Positions 37,961 to 47,723 of a DNA stretch of 64,000 bases are shown here, one piece after another. The position numbers and the translations under genes were made by a program. The stretch is from Pedobacter antarcticus (GTDB lineage: Bacteria; Bacteroidota; Bacteroidia; Sphingobacteriales; Sphingobacteriaceae). The stretch covers positions 62,001 through 126,000 of the forward strand of contig NZ_FONS01000008.1 in the NCBI RefSeq assembly GCF_900112985.1, read 5' to 3'. A model generated the notes under the pieces. That model saw nothing but the letters and a program-made list of their open reading frames with translations, searched no databases and was not told the DNA's origin. Each line of letters begins with the position of its first letter. The first letter of the stretch is position 1.

Positions 37961-39475
37961 ATGACTCATATTAAACTTCCCTTCAGTTTTAAGGAACTTC
38001 AAAAAACAGAATTCAAAATTGTCAGCGCAATTTATGCTTTCGCGATTCTAACCTTAATTTCAAGCGGAAATAATGCCCATGATATTCCCTACGAATTCAG
38101 TCAGGCGGGTATCCGTTTCAATTATATTTATAACTACTTCATTCCCGCAGTATTTAAATATTCCCTTCTATATTTCAGTTTTCTGCTCCTTAATTTTTGC
38201 AGCCTTCCTGCCCTGTACAGGAAAACAAATACTGGAATGCATTTATGTCTGATCTTTATTGTATTCGTGTTTGCCGGACTAATTATCAGTGTCACCAGAA
38301 CGTATAGCCAGGCCTTTCTGCTAATTCGTTACGATACTATTCAGGACGCTTATGAACAAATATTTTTTAATGGCTTTGGTTATGCGGCATGGCTGGTCGT
38401 ACTAATTGCAATTTATGTCGCCTTAAAGAACCTCATCTTTCATTTTGCCAACCAACAAGAGCGGAATGATCTCAGTCAGCAAAAACTGGAGATCTTGTTT
38501 GGCTCAATTATCTGGTTTGCGGGTATTTTATTCTGGCTGGCCACAAACGCGGGGTTTCAGGTAATTATTTGCTGGACATTAATTTCTGCCACAGCGATAT
38601 GGTTATTTATCCATTCGGTATACGAATTGATTCCTCAAATCTTTGATACGGCAAAAAAACCGTTGCGTACCTATCTCTATAAACTAAGCGGACTTATCCT
38701 GATAAGCCTTATCGCTACGTGTCTGCTTGCATTTCTAATCAGTGGCAGAAATCAGCTTATCCCAATTGTGATTGCATTTAACCTGCCTGTACAATACCTG
38801 ATCACTGCGCCCCTGGCATGGCAGATCTACAAAAGAAGAAATTCTACGGCCGAACAGATCTATAAGTTAAAGAAGGAACTGGGCCAAACCGACGCCAACC
38901 TGAATTTTCTCAAATCGCAAATCAATCCGCATTTTCTGTTCAATGCCTTAAATACGCTCTATGGAACTGCATTGCAGGAAAAAGCAGACCGTACGTCTGA
39001 AGGAATTCAAAAACTGGGAGATATGATGCGTTTTATGCTACAGGAAAATATGCAGGATAAAATTTCGCTGATAAGGGATCTGGATTATCTTAAGAATTAT
39101 ATCGACCTGCAAAAACTCAGGACTTCACAGTCAGTAGATATTACGATCAGCACCCAAATAGAGGAGCAGTTTACCGAGCTGCAGATTTCACCGATGCTGC
39201 TTATCCCTTTTGTAGAGAATGCATTTAAACATGGCATAAGTCTGCAACAGCCTTCGCATATTAAAATTACGCTGCAAACTAAAGAAAACACCTTGTATTT
39301 TGATGTACATAACAGCATTCACCTTAAATCGGAAAATGACCCGGAAAGAACGCACAGCGGAATCGGACTGGAAAATGTCAAACAACGCCTGATGCTGCTA
39401 TATCCCGCGAAACATGAATTACTCATCAGAGAGAGTGCGAAAGAATTTTTTGTACATTTAACCCTGAAATTATAA
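37961..39475 (+). CDS. LytS/YehU-type membrane sensor histidine kinase
   Basis: 504 aa. Seven or so membrane segments fill residues 20-285. A coiled coil (IYKLKKELGQTDANLNFLKSQ) leads to the His_kinase domain with the phosphoacceptor H324 in QINPHFLFNALNTL. The ATPase domain has LIPFVENAFKHGI and GIGLENVKQRL. No periplasmic sensor domain is recognisable. It is directly followed by its cognate LytTR regulator (3-bp gap), forming a two-component system of the LytSR/YehUT type; the signal is unknown. Confidence 0.93.
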   Translation: MTHIKLPFSFKELQKTEFKIVSAIYAFAILTLISSGNNAHDIPYEFSQAGIRFNYIYNYFIPAVFKYSLLYFSFLLLNFCSLPALYRKTNTGMHLCLIFIVFVFAGLIISVTRTYSQAFLLIRYDTIQDAYEQIFFNGFGYAAWLVVLIAIYVALKNLIFHFANQQERNDLSQQKLEILFGSIIWFAGILFWLATNAGFQVIICWTLISATAIWLFIHSVYELIPQIFDTAKKPLRTYLYKLSGLILISLIATCLLAFLISGRNQLIPIVIAFNLPVQYLITAPLAWQIYKRRNSTAEQIYKLKKELGQTDANLNFLKSQINPHFLFNALNTLYGTALQEKADRTSEGIQKLGDMMRFMLQENMQDKISLIRDLDYLKNYIDLQKLRTSQSVDITISTQIEEQFTELQISPMLLIPFVENAFKHGISLQQPSHIKITLQTKENTLYFDVHNSIHLKSENDPERTHSGIGLENVKQRLMLLYPAKHELLIRESAKEFFVHLTLKL

Positions 39476-39478
39476 AAG

Positions 39479-40162
39479 ATGAATGCCATTGCGATAGATG
39501 ATGAACCCATAGCCCTGGATGTGGTCAGTTCCCTGGCCGGAAAGGTTCCATTTATCGACCTCAAAGCCTGTTTCACCAATGCTTTTGATGCGATTATTTA
39601 CCTGAAACAAAATCCGGTGGATCTGATATTCCTGGATATCCAGATGCCCGATATCAATGGAATAGATTTCCTGAACAGCCTCTCCCACCCTCCGCTCGTA
39701 ATTTTCACAACTGCTTATGCTGAGCATGCAGTTAAAGGGTTTGAATTAAACGCCCTGGACTACCTGCTGAAACCATTCTCTCTTTCCAGGTTTCTAAAAG
39801 CCTGTAACAAGGCCGAAGAGTTATTCAGGCTCAGAAAGAATGCAGACCAGCAAAATACGGACCTGCACTTGTTCATCAAAGATGGTTATGAACAGATAAA
39901 AATTAATGTGTCCGACATCCTCTATATTGAGGCTGCAGGAAATTACACGCAGGTGCACAGAAAGGAACAGCCCCTGGTCAGTACCCGCATGCCAATTAGC
40001 GAGATGTTAAGCTTACTCCCCGCCGGACAGTTCATCAGAACACACCGCGCATTCATTGTCGCAAGAAAATCTATCACAAGATTTGACCGCAATCAAGTAT
40101 GGATTGATACGCTCCAAATCCCTATAGGGCCCAGTTATGCCCAATGTATGCAAGATCTCTAG
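39479..40162 (+). CDS. LytTR-family response regulator
   Basis: 227 aa. Receiver domain with acidic pair D7/D8, phosphoacceptor D53 in LIFLDIQMPD, Thr in VIFTTAYAEHAV and Lys in LKPFS. A LytTR DNA-binding domain occupies residues 130-227 (INVSDILYIEAAGNYTQVH, FIRTHRAFIVARKSI). Cotranscribed with the upstream LytS-like kinase. Confidence 0.95.
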   Translation: MNAIAIDDEPIALDVVSSLAGKVPFIDLKACFTNAFDAIIYLKQNPVDLIFLDIQMPDINGIDFLNSLSHPPLVIFTTAYAEHAVKGFELNALDYLLKPFSLSRFLKACNKAEELFRLRKNADQQNTDLHLFIKDGYEQIKINVSDILYIEAAGNYTQVHRKEQPLVSTRMPISEMLSLLPAGQFIRTHRAFIVARKSITRFDRNQVWIDTLQIPIGPSYAQCMQDL

Positions 40163-40312
40163 AAAAATTCTCTCCAAAATTCACTTCTTTACTCCCGGAA
40201 CCCGGATTTATACTTATTATTGTTATAAATTCTAACACTATATTCCACTTCAGCAAATAACCTGGGACTAATTTATGCTGAAGGATATTTCATCACCACT
40301 ATTTCGTATTTT

Positions 40313-43300
40313 ATGTTTAAACTTACTTTTAAGCAACAAGTTTTAACAGGCTTTGCCATATCGCTATTGTTTGTACTTGTCTCGGCGGTAACTTCTTATT
40401 TCAGCATCCGCTCCGTAGATATTGACTCCGACTGGGAGAATCATACTTATGATTTCATAGATCGTGCGGAAAGGCTCAAGACGAAACTACTCACTGCAGA
40501 AAATGGCCTGCGTGGTTTTATTTTGACTGGTGACAAAAAGTACCTTCGTCCCTATGAAGACAACATCGGTCAGATAGATTCCACGATGGAAGATCTGAAG
40601 CGGTTAGCTGAATTTAATGAGACAGACGGATCCAATCTAGTCGCAATTGACACCAATTCTGCTGAATGGGTGAGCGATATGGGTAAAACACTGGAAGTTT
40701 TTGAGATGAAGGGTATCTCGGCGGCAATTGACATTATCCATACTGACAGGGGTAGGGAGATCAAATTAAGATTTTTAAAAGCCAGTTCTGAACTGATTAA
40801 AGTACAAAAAGAAATGCTTAAGCTGAGGACAAAAGCCAGAGAAGAGAGTACAACTCGCAGTACCATTGTTATTATCATTAGCTCTACAATTATTTTTGCG
40901 CTGATCCTATATCTGTTCAGCTTTATTCGACGGACATTCGATACCCAAAAAATTACCGAAGAGCAGATCCGTAAGAATAATACCCAACTGGAAAAATTGT
41001 CCGGAGAAAATGAGAAAAAGAACTGGCTTCTTTCCGGTGCCGCTGAAATTAATGATGTTATGAGCGGGGAACAGGAAATCGAAGAACTGACAGGACATAT
41101 TATTACACAGCTTTGCAATTATGTAAATGCACCTGTCGGAGCGCTCTACCTGGTGAACATGCAGAAACAGACGCTCAGTTTCAGCAATGGTTATGCTTGG
41201 GATGATGCCAGAAAACGAAAAAAAGATATCGCACTCGGCCAGGGACTGGTTGGTCAGGCGGCGCTGGAGCAAAAGAGCAAAACGCTGCGTGAAATTCCGG
41301 ATGACTATATCCAGGTAAGCACCGGATTAGGCAGCCTGAAACCTACAGAATTGATTATTGTACCTGTATTATTCCAGGATGAGACCATCGCTGTGATTGA
41401 AATAGGCTTATTGCAAAATGCAGCGGTAGATACCATGAACTTTATCGATACTGTAATTGATGCGATAGGTGTTGGTATAAACAGCGCGCAGGCAAGAACG
41501 CAGTTGCGAGAATTATTCCTGCAGACACAGCAGCAGGCAGAAGAACTGGAAAGCCAGCAGGAAGAATTGAGAACCACTAACGAAGAATTGCTGCATAAAT
41601 CAGAAGAACTTCAGGCTTCCGAAGAGGAACTTCGTGTTCAGCAGGAAGAATTACGGCAAACCAATGCAGAGCTCGAAGAAAAGGCCAGCCTACTGGAAGA
41701 AAGAAATATATCGATCACTGAGGCTAGAGAGGCCATGAGCCTGAAAGCTGAAGAACTGGCCATATCCAGCCGCTATAAATCGGAGTTCCTGGCAAACATG
41801 AGCCATGAGCTTCGCACCCCGCTGAACAGTATTCTGATCCTGGCCCGTATTCTAAAAGAAAACAGACCTGAAAACCTAAATGAAGAACAAATTAAATATG
41901 CCGGCGTCATTCATAATGCTGGTTCAGATCTCCTGACTCTGATTAACGATATCCTGGATCTGTCAAAAATCGAATCCGGAAAGGTAGATCTGGATATTGA
42001 ACCGGTAAGACCGGAAGAAATTGCCAGAAACATGGAATCGTTGTTCTCTGAAATTGCCAAAAGCAAAAAGATCACTTTCCGCACCATTATTGATGAGGCC
42101 CTTCCGCCACGCTTCATGACGGATCTTTCCAGAACCGAGCAGATTATTAAAAACCTGCTTTCGAATGCCTTTAAATTTACGCCGGAAAATGGAGAGATCA
42201 ATCTGGAAATAAGTAAAGCTCCCGCCGAGCTTACTTATTATGCAGAGAATTTGCAGACGAGCAAAGATCAGATTATATCTTTCAGTGTAAAAGACAGTGG
42301 AATAGGTATTCCATCAGATAAGCAAAAGCTAATTTTTGAAGCCTTCAAACAGGCCGATGGAACTACAAGCCGAAAATATGGAGGTACAGGTTTAGGGCTT
42401 TCCATCAGCAAAGAGCTTTCTCATATCCTTGGAGGAGAAATACAGGTTGAAAGTGAACCTGGCACAGGAAGTACTTTCACATTGTATCTGCCAGCGGAAC
42501 AATCAGGCGAAGAACGCCTGGCTCCATTACAAGCAGCAAAAGTGCCTATTACAATTCCGTTAGTTTCGGAACCAGTATTGCAGGCTGTAAATCAAAACAG
42601 GAGACAGACACTGTTAATTGTAGAAGATGATCTGATTTTTGCGGACGTCCTGAAAGATTATGCAATCGAAAAAGGCTTCGATCCGCTGCTTGCCCATAGT
42701 GGCGATGTTGGGCTGGAAATGGCTCGAAAGGAATTACCTGATGCCATTATTCTGGATATTATGCTACCAGTAATGGATGGATGGACAATCCTAAAAAAGC
42801 TTAAATCCAATCCACAAACAAAAGATATTCCTGTACACATGATGTCTGCCGGTGAATTTAAAAGTGAAAAAGCATTGCAGGAAGGTGCTATTGGATTCCT
42901 TAAAAAACCGATTGAAAAAGATCAGCTGGACCTAGCCTTCCAGACCTGGCAGTCGGAAAACATTCATCTCGACTTTAACAGCGTTCTTGTCATAGAAGAC
43001 CATGAACTGCAAAGTATGGCCGTAAAGGAGCAATTAACTGAAAGAGGAATCGATGTAGTCCAGGCATTTACTGGCGAAGCGGCATTGGAGCTAGTTAATT
43101 CCAGGAGTTTTGATTGCATTATCCTGGATCTGAACCTACCTGATATATCTGGATTTGACTTGCTTGACCAAATTAAGCAGAAGCCTGAGTATGCGCATAT
43201 CCCTGTAATTATAAATACAGCAATGGAACTTGACCAGGATAGTATTGCCCATATTATGAAGTATACGGAAGCGATGGTTCTGAAGTCCAATAAATCGAAT

Positions 43301-43789
43301 GACAGATTGATTGACGAAGTGAGCTTATTTATGCACAAGCTTAAAAAACAGGAAAAATTCAAGGCTGTTTCAAAAAGCCCTACACAGGGGAAAACGATTT
43401 CTACTATCGAAAAAGCGCTGCAGCACAAAACGGTATTAATTACAGATGATGATATGCGTAATATTTTCGCGCTGTCCAGTGCCCTGCAGATTTACGACAT
43501 GAAAATTGTTATTGCGACAAATGGTAAGGAGGCGCTGGAGAAACTGGATGAAGTTCCGGAGATTGATATTGTGTTAATGGATATTATGATGCCGGAAATG
43601 GATGGTTATGAAGCAATGAGACTGATCAGGAAGGACAAAGCTTATAAGAAGCTTCCGATCATTGCACTGACTGCAAAGGCTATGAAAAATGACAGAGAAA
43701 AATGTATCGAGGCAGGAGCAAACGATTATATCGCCAAACCTGTAGATGTCGATCAACTGTTATCTATGTTAAGAGTATGGTTAAGCTAA
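40313..43789 (+). CDS. Hybrid histidine kinase: CHASE3-GAF-HisKA-HATPase with three receivers
   Basis: 1158 aa membrane-bound hybrid sensor. TM1 about 10-32, CHASE3-like periplasmic domain 33-180 (TKLLTAENGLRGFILTGDKKYLRPYE), TM2 about 183-205, GAF about 245-395, Glu/Gln-rich coiled coil 400-480 (EELRTTNEELLHKSEEL). The H-box is FLANMSHELRTPLN with H498, followed by an HATPase domain (NLLSNAFKFTPENG, DSGIGIP, YGGTGLGLS). Three receivers follow, with phosphoacceptors at about D815, D939 and D1090. It is followed at once by a CheR-like gene and a second hybrid kinase, a group seen elsewhere with CheB. Confidence 0.95.
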   Translation: MFKLTFKQQVLTGFAISLLFVLVSAVTSYFSIRSVDIDSDWENHTYDFIDRAERLKTKLLTAENGLRGFILTGDKKYLRPYEDNIGQIDSTMEDLKRLAEFNETDGSNLVAIDTNSAEWVSDMGKTLEVFEMKGISAAIDIIHTDRGREIKLRFLKASSELIKVQKEMLKLRTKAREESTTRSTIVIIISSTIIFALILYLFSFIRRTFDTQKITEEQIRKNNTQLEKLSGENEKKNWLLSGAAEINDVMSGEQEIEELTGHIITQLCNYVNAPVGALYLVNMQKQTLSFSNGYAWDDARKRKKDIALGQGLVGQAALEQKSKTLREIPDDYIQVSTGLGSLKPTELIIVPVLFQDETIAVIEIGLLQNAAVDTMNFIDTVIDAIGVGINSAQARTQLRELFLQTQQQAEELESQQEELRTTNEELLHKSEELQASEEELRVQQEELRQTNAELEEKASLLEERNISITEAREAMSLKAEELAISSRYKSEFLANMSHELRTPLNSILILARILKENRPENLNEEQIKYAGVIHNAGSDLLTLINDILDLSKIESGKVDLDIEPVRPEEIARNMESLFSEIAKSKKITFRTIIDEALPPRFMTDLSRTEQIIKNLLSNAFKFTPENGEINLEISKAPAELTYYAENLQTSKDQIISFSVKDSGIGIPSDKQKLIFEAFKQADGTTSRKYGGTGLGLSISKELSHILGGEIQVESEPGTGSTFTLYLPAEQSGEERLAPLQAAKVPITIPLVSEPVLQAVNQNRRQTLLIVEDDLIFADVLKDYAIEKGFDPLLAHSGDVGLEMARKELPDAIILDIMLPVMDGWTILKKLKSNPQTKDIPVHMMSAGEFKSEKALQEGAIGFLKKPIEKDQLDLAFQTWQSENIHLDFNSVLVIEDHELQSMAVKEQLTERGIDVVQAFTGEAALELVNSRSFDCIILDLNLPDISGFDLLDQIKQKPEYAHIPVIINTAMELDQDSIAHIMKYTEAMVLKSNKSNDRLIDEVSLFMHKLKKQEKFKAVSKSPTQGKTISTIEKALQHKTVLITDDDMRNIFALSSALQIYDMKIVIATNGKEALEKLDEVPEIDIVLMDIMMPEMDGYEAMRLIRKDKAYKKLPIIALTAKAMKNDREKCIEAGANDYIAKPVDVDQLLSMLRVWLS

Positions 43790-43790
43790 T

Positions 43791-44627
43791 ATGAATAATC
43801 CTGAGAAAAATATAGCCGAGGTAATCAGCTACGCCGAACTGGAGTCACTCGTGGGTTTTATTAGAAATGTCCATGGGTTCGACTTTAGTAATTATTCCCC
43901 CGCCTCTTTGAAAAGACGGGTAAGCCGTATAATGCAACTGCAACGGTTAAGTCTTTTTGATCTGAGAACCCTGCTGACTAATGATCTGGAATACTTTGAA
44001 ACTTTTATTATGGAAATAACGGTTAACGTGACAGAAATGTTCCGTGACCCTCCTTTCTTTAAATCAGTTTCTCAACATATAATCCCCTATCTAAGATCGT
44101 ATCAGCGGATTAAGGTTTGGAATGCCGGATGCTCAACTGGAGAAGAGCTTTATTCCTTTTCCATTCTTTTTGCCGAAGCTGGTCTTTATGACCGTAGTTT
44201 TTTTTATGGCACAGATATTAACGCAGAAGTACTGAACTATGCCAAGAACGGCATATATGACCTGCAGAAAATGAAACAATACTCAGAAAACTATCAGAAA
44301 ACGGGTGCTACGCATACATTATCTGACTATTATACTGCTAAATATGATGCCGCATCAATTGTTCATTCCTTAAAAAAGAATGTTCTTTTCTCTGCACATA
44401 ACCTGGCTTCTGAAGGCGTATTTAATGAATTTCAATTGATTTCCTGCAGAAATGTACTGATCTATTTTAACACCGCATTACAGGAAAAAGTGATTGATTT
44501 GTTTTACCACAGTCTCGCAAATTTTGGTTTTCTGTGCCTGGGCTCGAAAGAGACTTTAAGAAGTTCGGAAATTGGACGTTTTAAGGTCATCGACAGGAAA
44601 AACAATATCTATCAGAAAATAGCTTAA
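43791..44627 (+). CDS. CheR-type protein-glutamate O-methyltransferase
   Basis: 278 aa with the CheR N-terminal helical domain (SLKRRVSRIMQLQRLS) and the SAM-binding domain: ITVNVTEMFRDPPFF, VWNAGCSTGEELYSF, and the CheR motif ISCRNVLIYF. One base after the hybrid kinase. No chemotaxis receptor or cheB gene is present here, so the methylated target is unknown; the neighbouring kinase is a candidate by context. Confidence 0.92.
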   Translation: MNNPEKNIAEVISYAELESLVGFIRNVHGFDFSNYSPASLKRRVSRIMQLQRLSLFDLRTLLTNDLEYFETFIMEITVNVTEMFRDPPFFKSVSQHIIPYLRSYQRIKVWNAGCSTGEELYSFSILFAEAGLYDRSFFYGTDINAEVLNYAKNGIYDLQKMKQYSENYQKTGATHTLSDYYTAKYDAASIVHSLKKNVLFSAHNLASEGVFNEFQLISCRNVLIYFNTALQEKVIDLFYHSLANFGFLCLGSKETLRSSEIGRFKVIDRKNNIYQKIA

Positions 44628-44646
44628 TTCTACCCGAAATTTTTTA

Positions 44647-46248
44647 ATGCCATTAGAACATATGGAAAAAATAAATATCCTGATCGTCGATGACAGACCG
44701 GAAAACATAATTGCGCTGGAAGCGTTGCTGAAAAGAGACGATGTTAATCTTATCAGCACGACCTTGCCAAACGAGGCCTTGAGACTTGCCTGGGAAATGG
44801 ATATTGCCATTGCTCTTGTAGACGTACAAATGCCGGAAATGGATGGTTTCGAACTCGTTGAGATCCTGAAGAGTAATCCGCGTACAAAAAATATTCTGGT
44901 GATTTTTGTTACGGCAATATCCACCGAAACTAAATATGCTGTCAAAGGCCTCAATACAGGTGCTGTCGATTATTTATATAAGCCCCTGAATCCATATGTG
45001 ACTTCTGCAAAAGTAGATTCGTTCATTCAGTTTGTCCGCAGCCAGCGTGAACTGGTCAAAAAGAACAAAGAACTGGAATCTTACCAAAAAGAGCTGATCA
45101 GAGCGAAAGAACTGGCAGAACAGGGAAGAAAGATCAAAGAGAATTTTCTGGCAAATATGAGTCATGAAATCCGTACGCCTATTAACGGCATTATAGGTAT
45201 CGCCAACCTGCTTGAGAAAACCCCGTTGAATCAAGAACAGCAAGAAATGATATCCTTACTGGAGATCTCTTCTAACTCTCTTCTGGGCGTAATCAACGAT
45301 ATTCTGGATATCTCAAAAATTGAAGCTGGGAAATTCAAGATCAACAGAGCCCCCACCGACCTGATCATGACCAGCTTTTCTATCGTAAATCTGCTCAGTA
45401 TTCGTGCAAAAGAAAAACATCTGGACCTAATTACCGAATTCGATCCGCAAATTCCAAAAAGCGTAATGGCTGACAGCCTGCGTCTGAACCAGATTTTAAT
45501 GAATCTGATCGGTAACGCAATTAAATTTACGCATGAGGGGAATGTGACGCTGAGGGTGCAGGTTATGGATCATAAGGGAAATAATATGCTGATTAAATTC
45601 TCAGTTTCGGATACTGGAATTGGAATTGCAGAAGATAAAATCGATAAGACGTTTGAAACATTCGAGCAGGCTGAGGATAATACGACCCTTCGTTATGGAG
45701 GTACAGGTCTGGGCCTGTCCATTGTGAAAAACCTGGCCCGATTGAAAGGCGGCCTGCTTACCGTAGATAGCGAGCTGGGTAAAGGAAGTACCTTTTCTTT
45801 TAGTAATTGGTATGAAATTGTGCAGGACAAGACTGAAAGTCCATCTGTCGCGACCGTACAACTCCTTCCCTTCAATGGCGTAAATATTCTGGTAGCAGAA
45901 GATAACCCTATCAACAAATTTCTGATTGTTAAGATCCTCAAGGGATGGAATATAGAAGCTGACGTTGTAGAGAACGGGAAGGAAGCACTCGACAAATTAA
46001 AGGAAAATCATTACGACCTGATCCTGATGGATACTTTTATGCCGGTAATGAACGGATTGGAAGCCACCAAACTGATCAGAGAGAATTATATTCCTGGCAA
46101 ACAGGACATTCCTATAATTACATTTTCTGCTGCTGTGATGGAAAACGATAAAAAAGCTGCAATTGATGCTGGCGCCAGTGATGTACTGAGCAAACCTTTT
46201 GAACTGGGTATCCTACACCAGAAGATTACCCAGTTTACTGCAAAATAA
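44647..46248 (+). CDS. Response regulator-histidine kinase hybrid (REC-HisKA-HATPase-REC)
   Basis: 533 aa soluble protein, no membrane segment. An N-terminal receiver (ILIVDDRPENIIALEALL, D59 in VDVQMPEMDG, K in LYKPLNP) leads through a short coiled coil to the H-box NMSHEIRTPINGIIG (H173). The HATPase domain has NLIGNAIKFTHEG and YGGTGLGLSIVKNL. A second receiver follows (ILVAEDNPINKFL, D462 in LMDTFMPVMNG). Start at residue 1 or 6 cannot be resolved. Convergent with pth, with no terminator recognised between them. Confidence 0.94.
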   Translation: MPLEHMEKINILIVDDRPENIIALEALLKRDDVNLISTTLPNEALRLAWEMDIAIALVDVQMPEMDGFELVEILKSNPRTKNILVIFVTAISTETKYAVKGLNTGAVDYLYKPLNPYVTSAKVDSFIQFVRSQRELVKKNKELESYQKELIRAKELAEQGRKIKENFLANMSHEIRTPINGIIGIANLLEKTPLNQEQQEMISLLEISSNSLLGVINDILDISKIEAGKFKINRAPTDLIMTSFSIVNLLSIRAKEKHLDLITEFDPQIPKSVMADSLRLNQILMNLIGNAIKFTHEGNVTLRVQVMDHKGNNMLIKFSVSDTGIGIAEDKIDKTFETFEQAEDNTTLRYGGTGLGLSIVKNLARLKGGLLTVDSELGKGSTFSFSNWYEIVQDKTESPSVATVQLLPFNGVNILVAEDNPINKFLIVKILKGWNIEADVVENGKEALDKLKENHYDLILMDTFMPVMNGLEATKLIRENYIPGKQDIPIITFSAAVMENDKKAAIDAGASDVLSKPFELGILHQKITQFTAK

Positions 46249-46809
46249 TTACTGGTTAAATGCAGTCATGGTCTTCGCTGGTCCGGCGGTTACAAAACTC
46301 TGGATCAGCGCAACACTCTTATCTATTAACGCGGGTAGCTCAGGTAATTCTTCTTTGTAAAAGGGTCCAAGCACATAATCTGCCTGTCTGCCTTTTGGAA
46401 AGTCGTCCCCGATGCCGAATCTTAACCTCGGATAATCCTGTCCGCCACAGGTTGCCTCTATACTCTTAAGTCCATTATGTCCTGCACTGCTGCCTTTGAG
46501 TTTTAATCGCAACTTGCCGAGTGGTAAGGCCAGATCATCGACGATAACCAATACATTTTCAAGTGGAATACGAAGTTCCTGCATCCAGTAATTAACCGCC
46601 CGTCCACTCAGGTTCATATAGGTAGTTGGCTTAATAACATGCAGCTTTTTTCCTTTCCAGGAAACTTCCGAGTAATAAGCAAGGCGCAGATTCGCAAATT
46701 CACCTCCCAGCTCCTTCACGAGCTGATCAGCGATATTAAAACCTATATTGTGCCTGGTATTGGCATATTCCGATCCGATATTTCCCAGACCAACAATTAG
46801 ATATTTCAT
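46249..46809 (-). CDS. pth: Peptidyl-tRNA hydrolase
   Basis: Releases tRNA from prematurely terminated peptidyl-tRNA. 186 aa from MKYLIVGLGNIGSEYANTRH; the catalytic His is H20 in TRHNIGFN, and PTTYMNLSGRAV, VIVDDLALPLGKLRLKLKGSSAGHNGLKSI are the conserved blocks. The longer in-frame start at 46929 would add 40 residues without similarity and lies at the promoter, so it is rejected. Confidence 0.97.
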   Translation of the reverse strand: MKYLIVGLGNIGSEYANTRHNIGFNIADQLVKELGGEFANLRLAYYSEVSWKGKKLHVIKPTTYMNLSGRAVNYWMQELRIPLENVLVIVDDLALPLGKLRLKLKGSSAGHNGLKSIEATCGGQDYPRLRFGIGDDFPKGRQADYVLGPFYKEELPELPALIDKSVALIQSFVTAGPAKTMTAFNQ

Positions 46810-46898
46810 GTGAAATCGTGTATTTATATTTAAGGATCTATCCTGGGAACCCCGGTAGCAGCTTAGCTGGATTCTGGCACACAGCCGGTTCATTTGGC

Positions 46899-46929
46899 CA
46901 AACTTAGATAAATTCCTTTTTATGTGCAA
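46899..46929 (-). promoter_or_regulatory. Promoter of pth
   Basis: Minus strand: TTG at 46929-46927, 20-bp spacer, TAAGTTTG at 46906-46899. The leader would be about 85 nt. Confidence 0.6.
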
Positions 46930-47009
46930 TTTAATTGCCTTGCATATAAAAAAGATTTATCGGTCTCTCCTCAACTGAGGAAAACATTATTGTAGAAGAT
47001 ATATAAATA

Positions 47010-47053
47010 TAAAAAAGCCGTCTGCCCCGATTGGGGAGACGGCTTTTTTATAT
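47010..47053 (-). terminator. Terminator of rplY
   Basis: AAAAAAGCCGTCTGCCCC / GGGGAGACGGCTTTTTT with one bulged base, T-run on the minus strand, 13 bp past the rplY stop codon. Confidence 0.9.
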
Positions 47054-47065
47054 TAGAGAAACAGC

Positions 47066-47644
47066 TTATTTTTTACCTGCTGCCTGCTCTGCTTGTTTTA
47101 ATGCTCTTGACATAATTACAGAAGCTATAGTATCTTCTTGAGTATTAGTCACAGTGTAAGCACCTTTTGCTAAGTCACGAACACGGAATAAGTTACCAAC
47201 TTCTAATTTAGAAATGTTAACTTCAACTGTCTGTGGCATATCTTTTGGTAAAGATTTAACACGCAGTTTACGTAATTTCTGAACTAATTTACCACCCATT
47301 TTAACACCTGGAGAAGTACCGGTTAATTTAACTGGAATTTCCATAACGATTTCTTTCTCATCAAATAATTGTAAGAAATCTACGTGTAATAACACGTCTG
47401 TTAATGGATGAAATTGTAATTCTTTGATGATTGCTTTTACTTTAACACCATCAACATCAATTTCAACAAAGTTCGCTTCTGGTGTGTAGATAGCATCCTT
47501 TAAATCAGTGATAACAACAGCAAAGTGTTTTTGCTCTGTACCACCATACAATACTGCAGGAACTTTACCTTCATAGCGAAGCTCTTTAGCATCGCGTTTC
47601 CCTACGTTCTCTCTTGGAGAACCGCTAATTGCGATAATTTTCAT
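47066..47644 (-). CDS. rplY: 50S ribosomal protein L25/general stress protein Ctc
   Basis: 5S rRNA-binding protein, 192 aa, of the long (TL5/Ctc) form with a C-terminal beta domain. The N-terminal domain has REDAKELRYEGKVPAVLYGG-like (here VGKRDAKELRYEGKVPAVLYGG) and the middle LHVDFLQLFDEKEIVMEIPVKLTG. Probably cotranscribed with prs, which ends 79 bp upstream; the prs-rplY order is common. Confidence 0.95.
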   Translation of the reverse strand: MKIIAISGSPRENVGKRDAKELRYEGKVPAVLYGGTEQKHFAVVITDLKDAIYTPEANFVEIDVDGVKVKAIIKELQFHPLTDVLLHVDFLQLFDEKEIVMEIPVKLTGTSPGVKMGGKLVQKLRKLRVKSLPKDMPQTVEVNISKLEVGNLFRVRDLAKGAYTVTNTQEDTIASVIMSRALKQAEQAAGKK

Positions 47645-47723
47645 CTTTTATTTATTTATTTTATATAATTAAATGAAGCCTTCCTGATTATTATAAAACC
47701 AGGCTGCCTCTATTTATTCTAAT

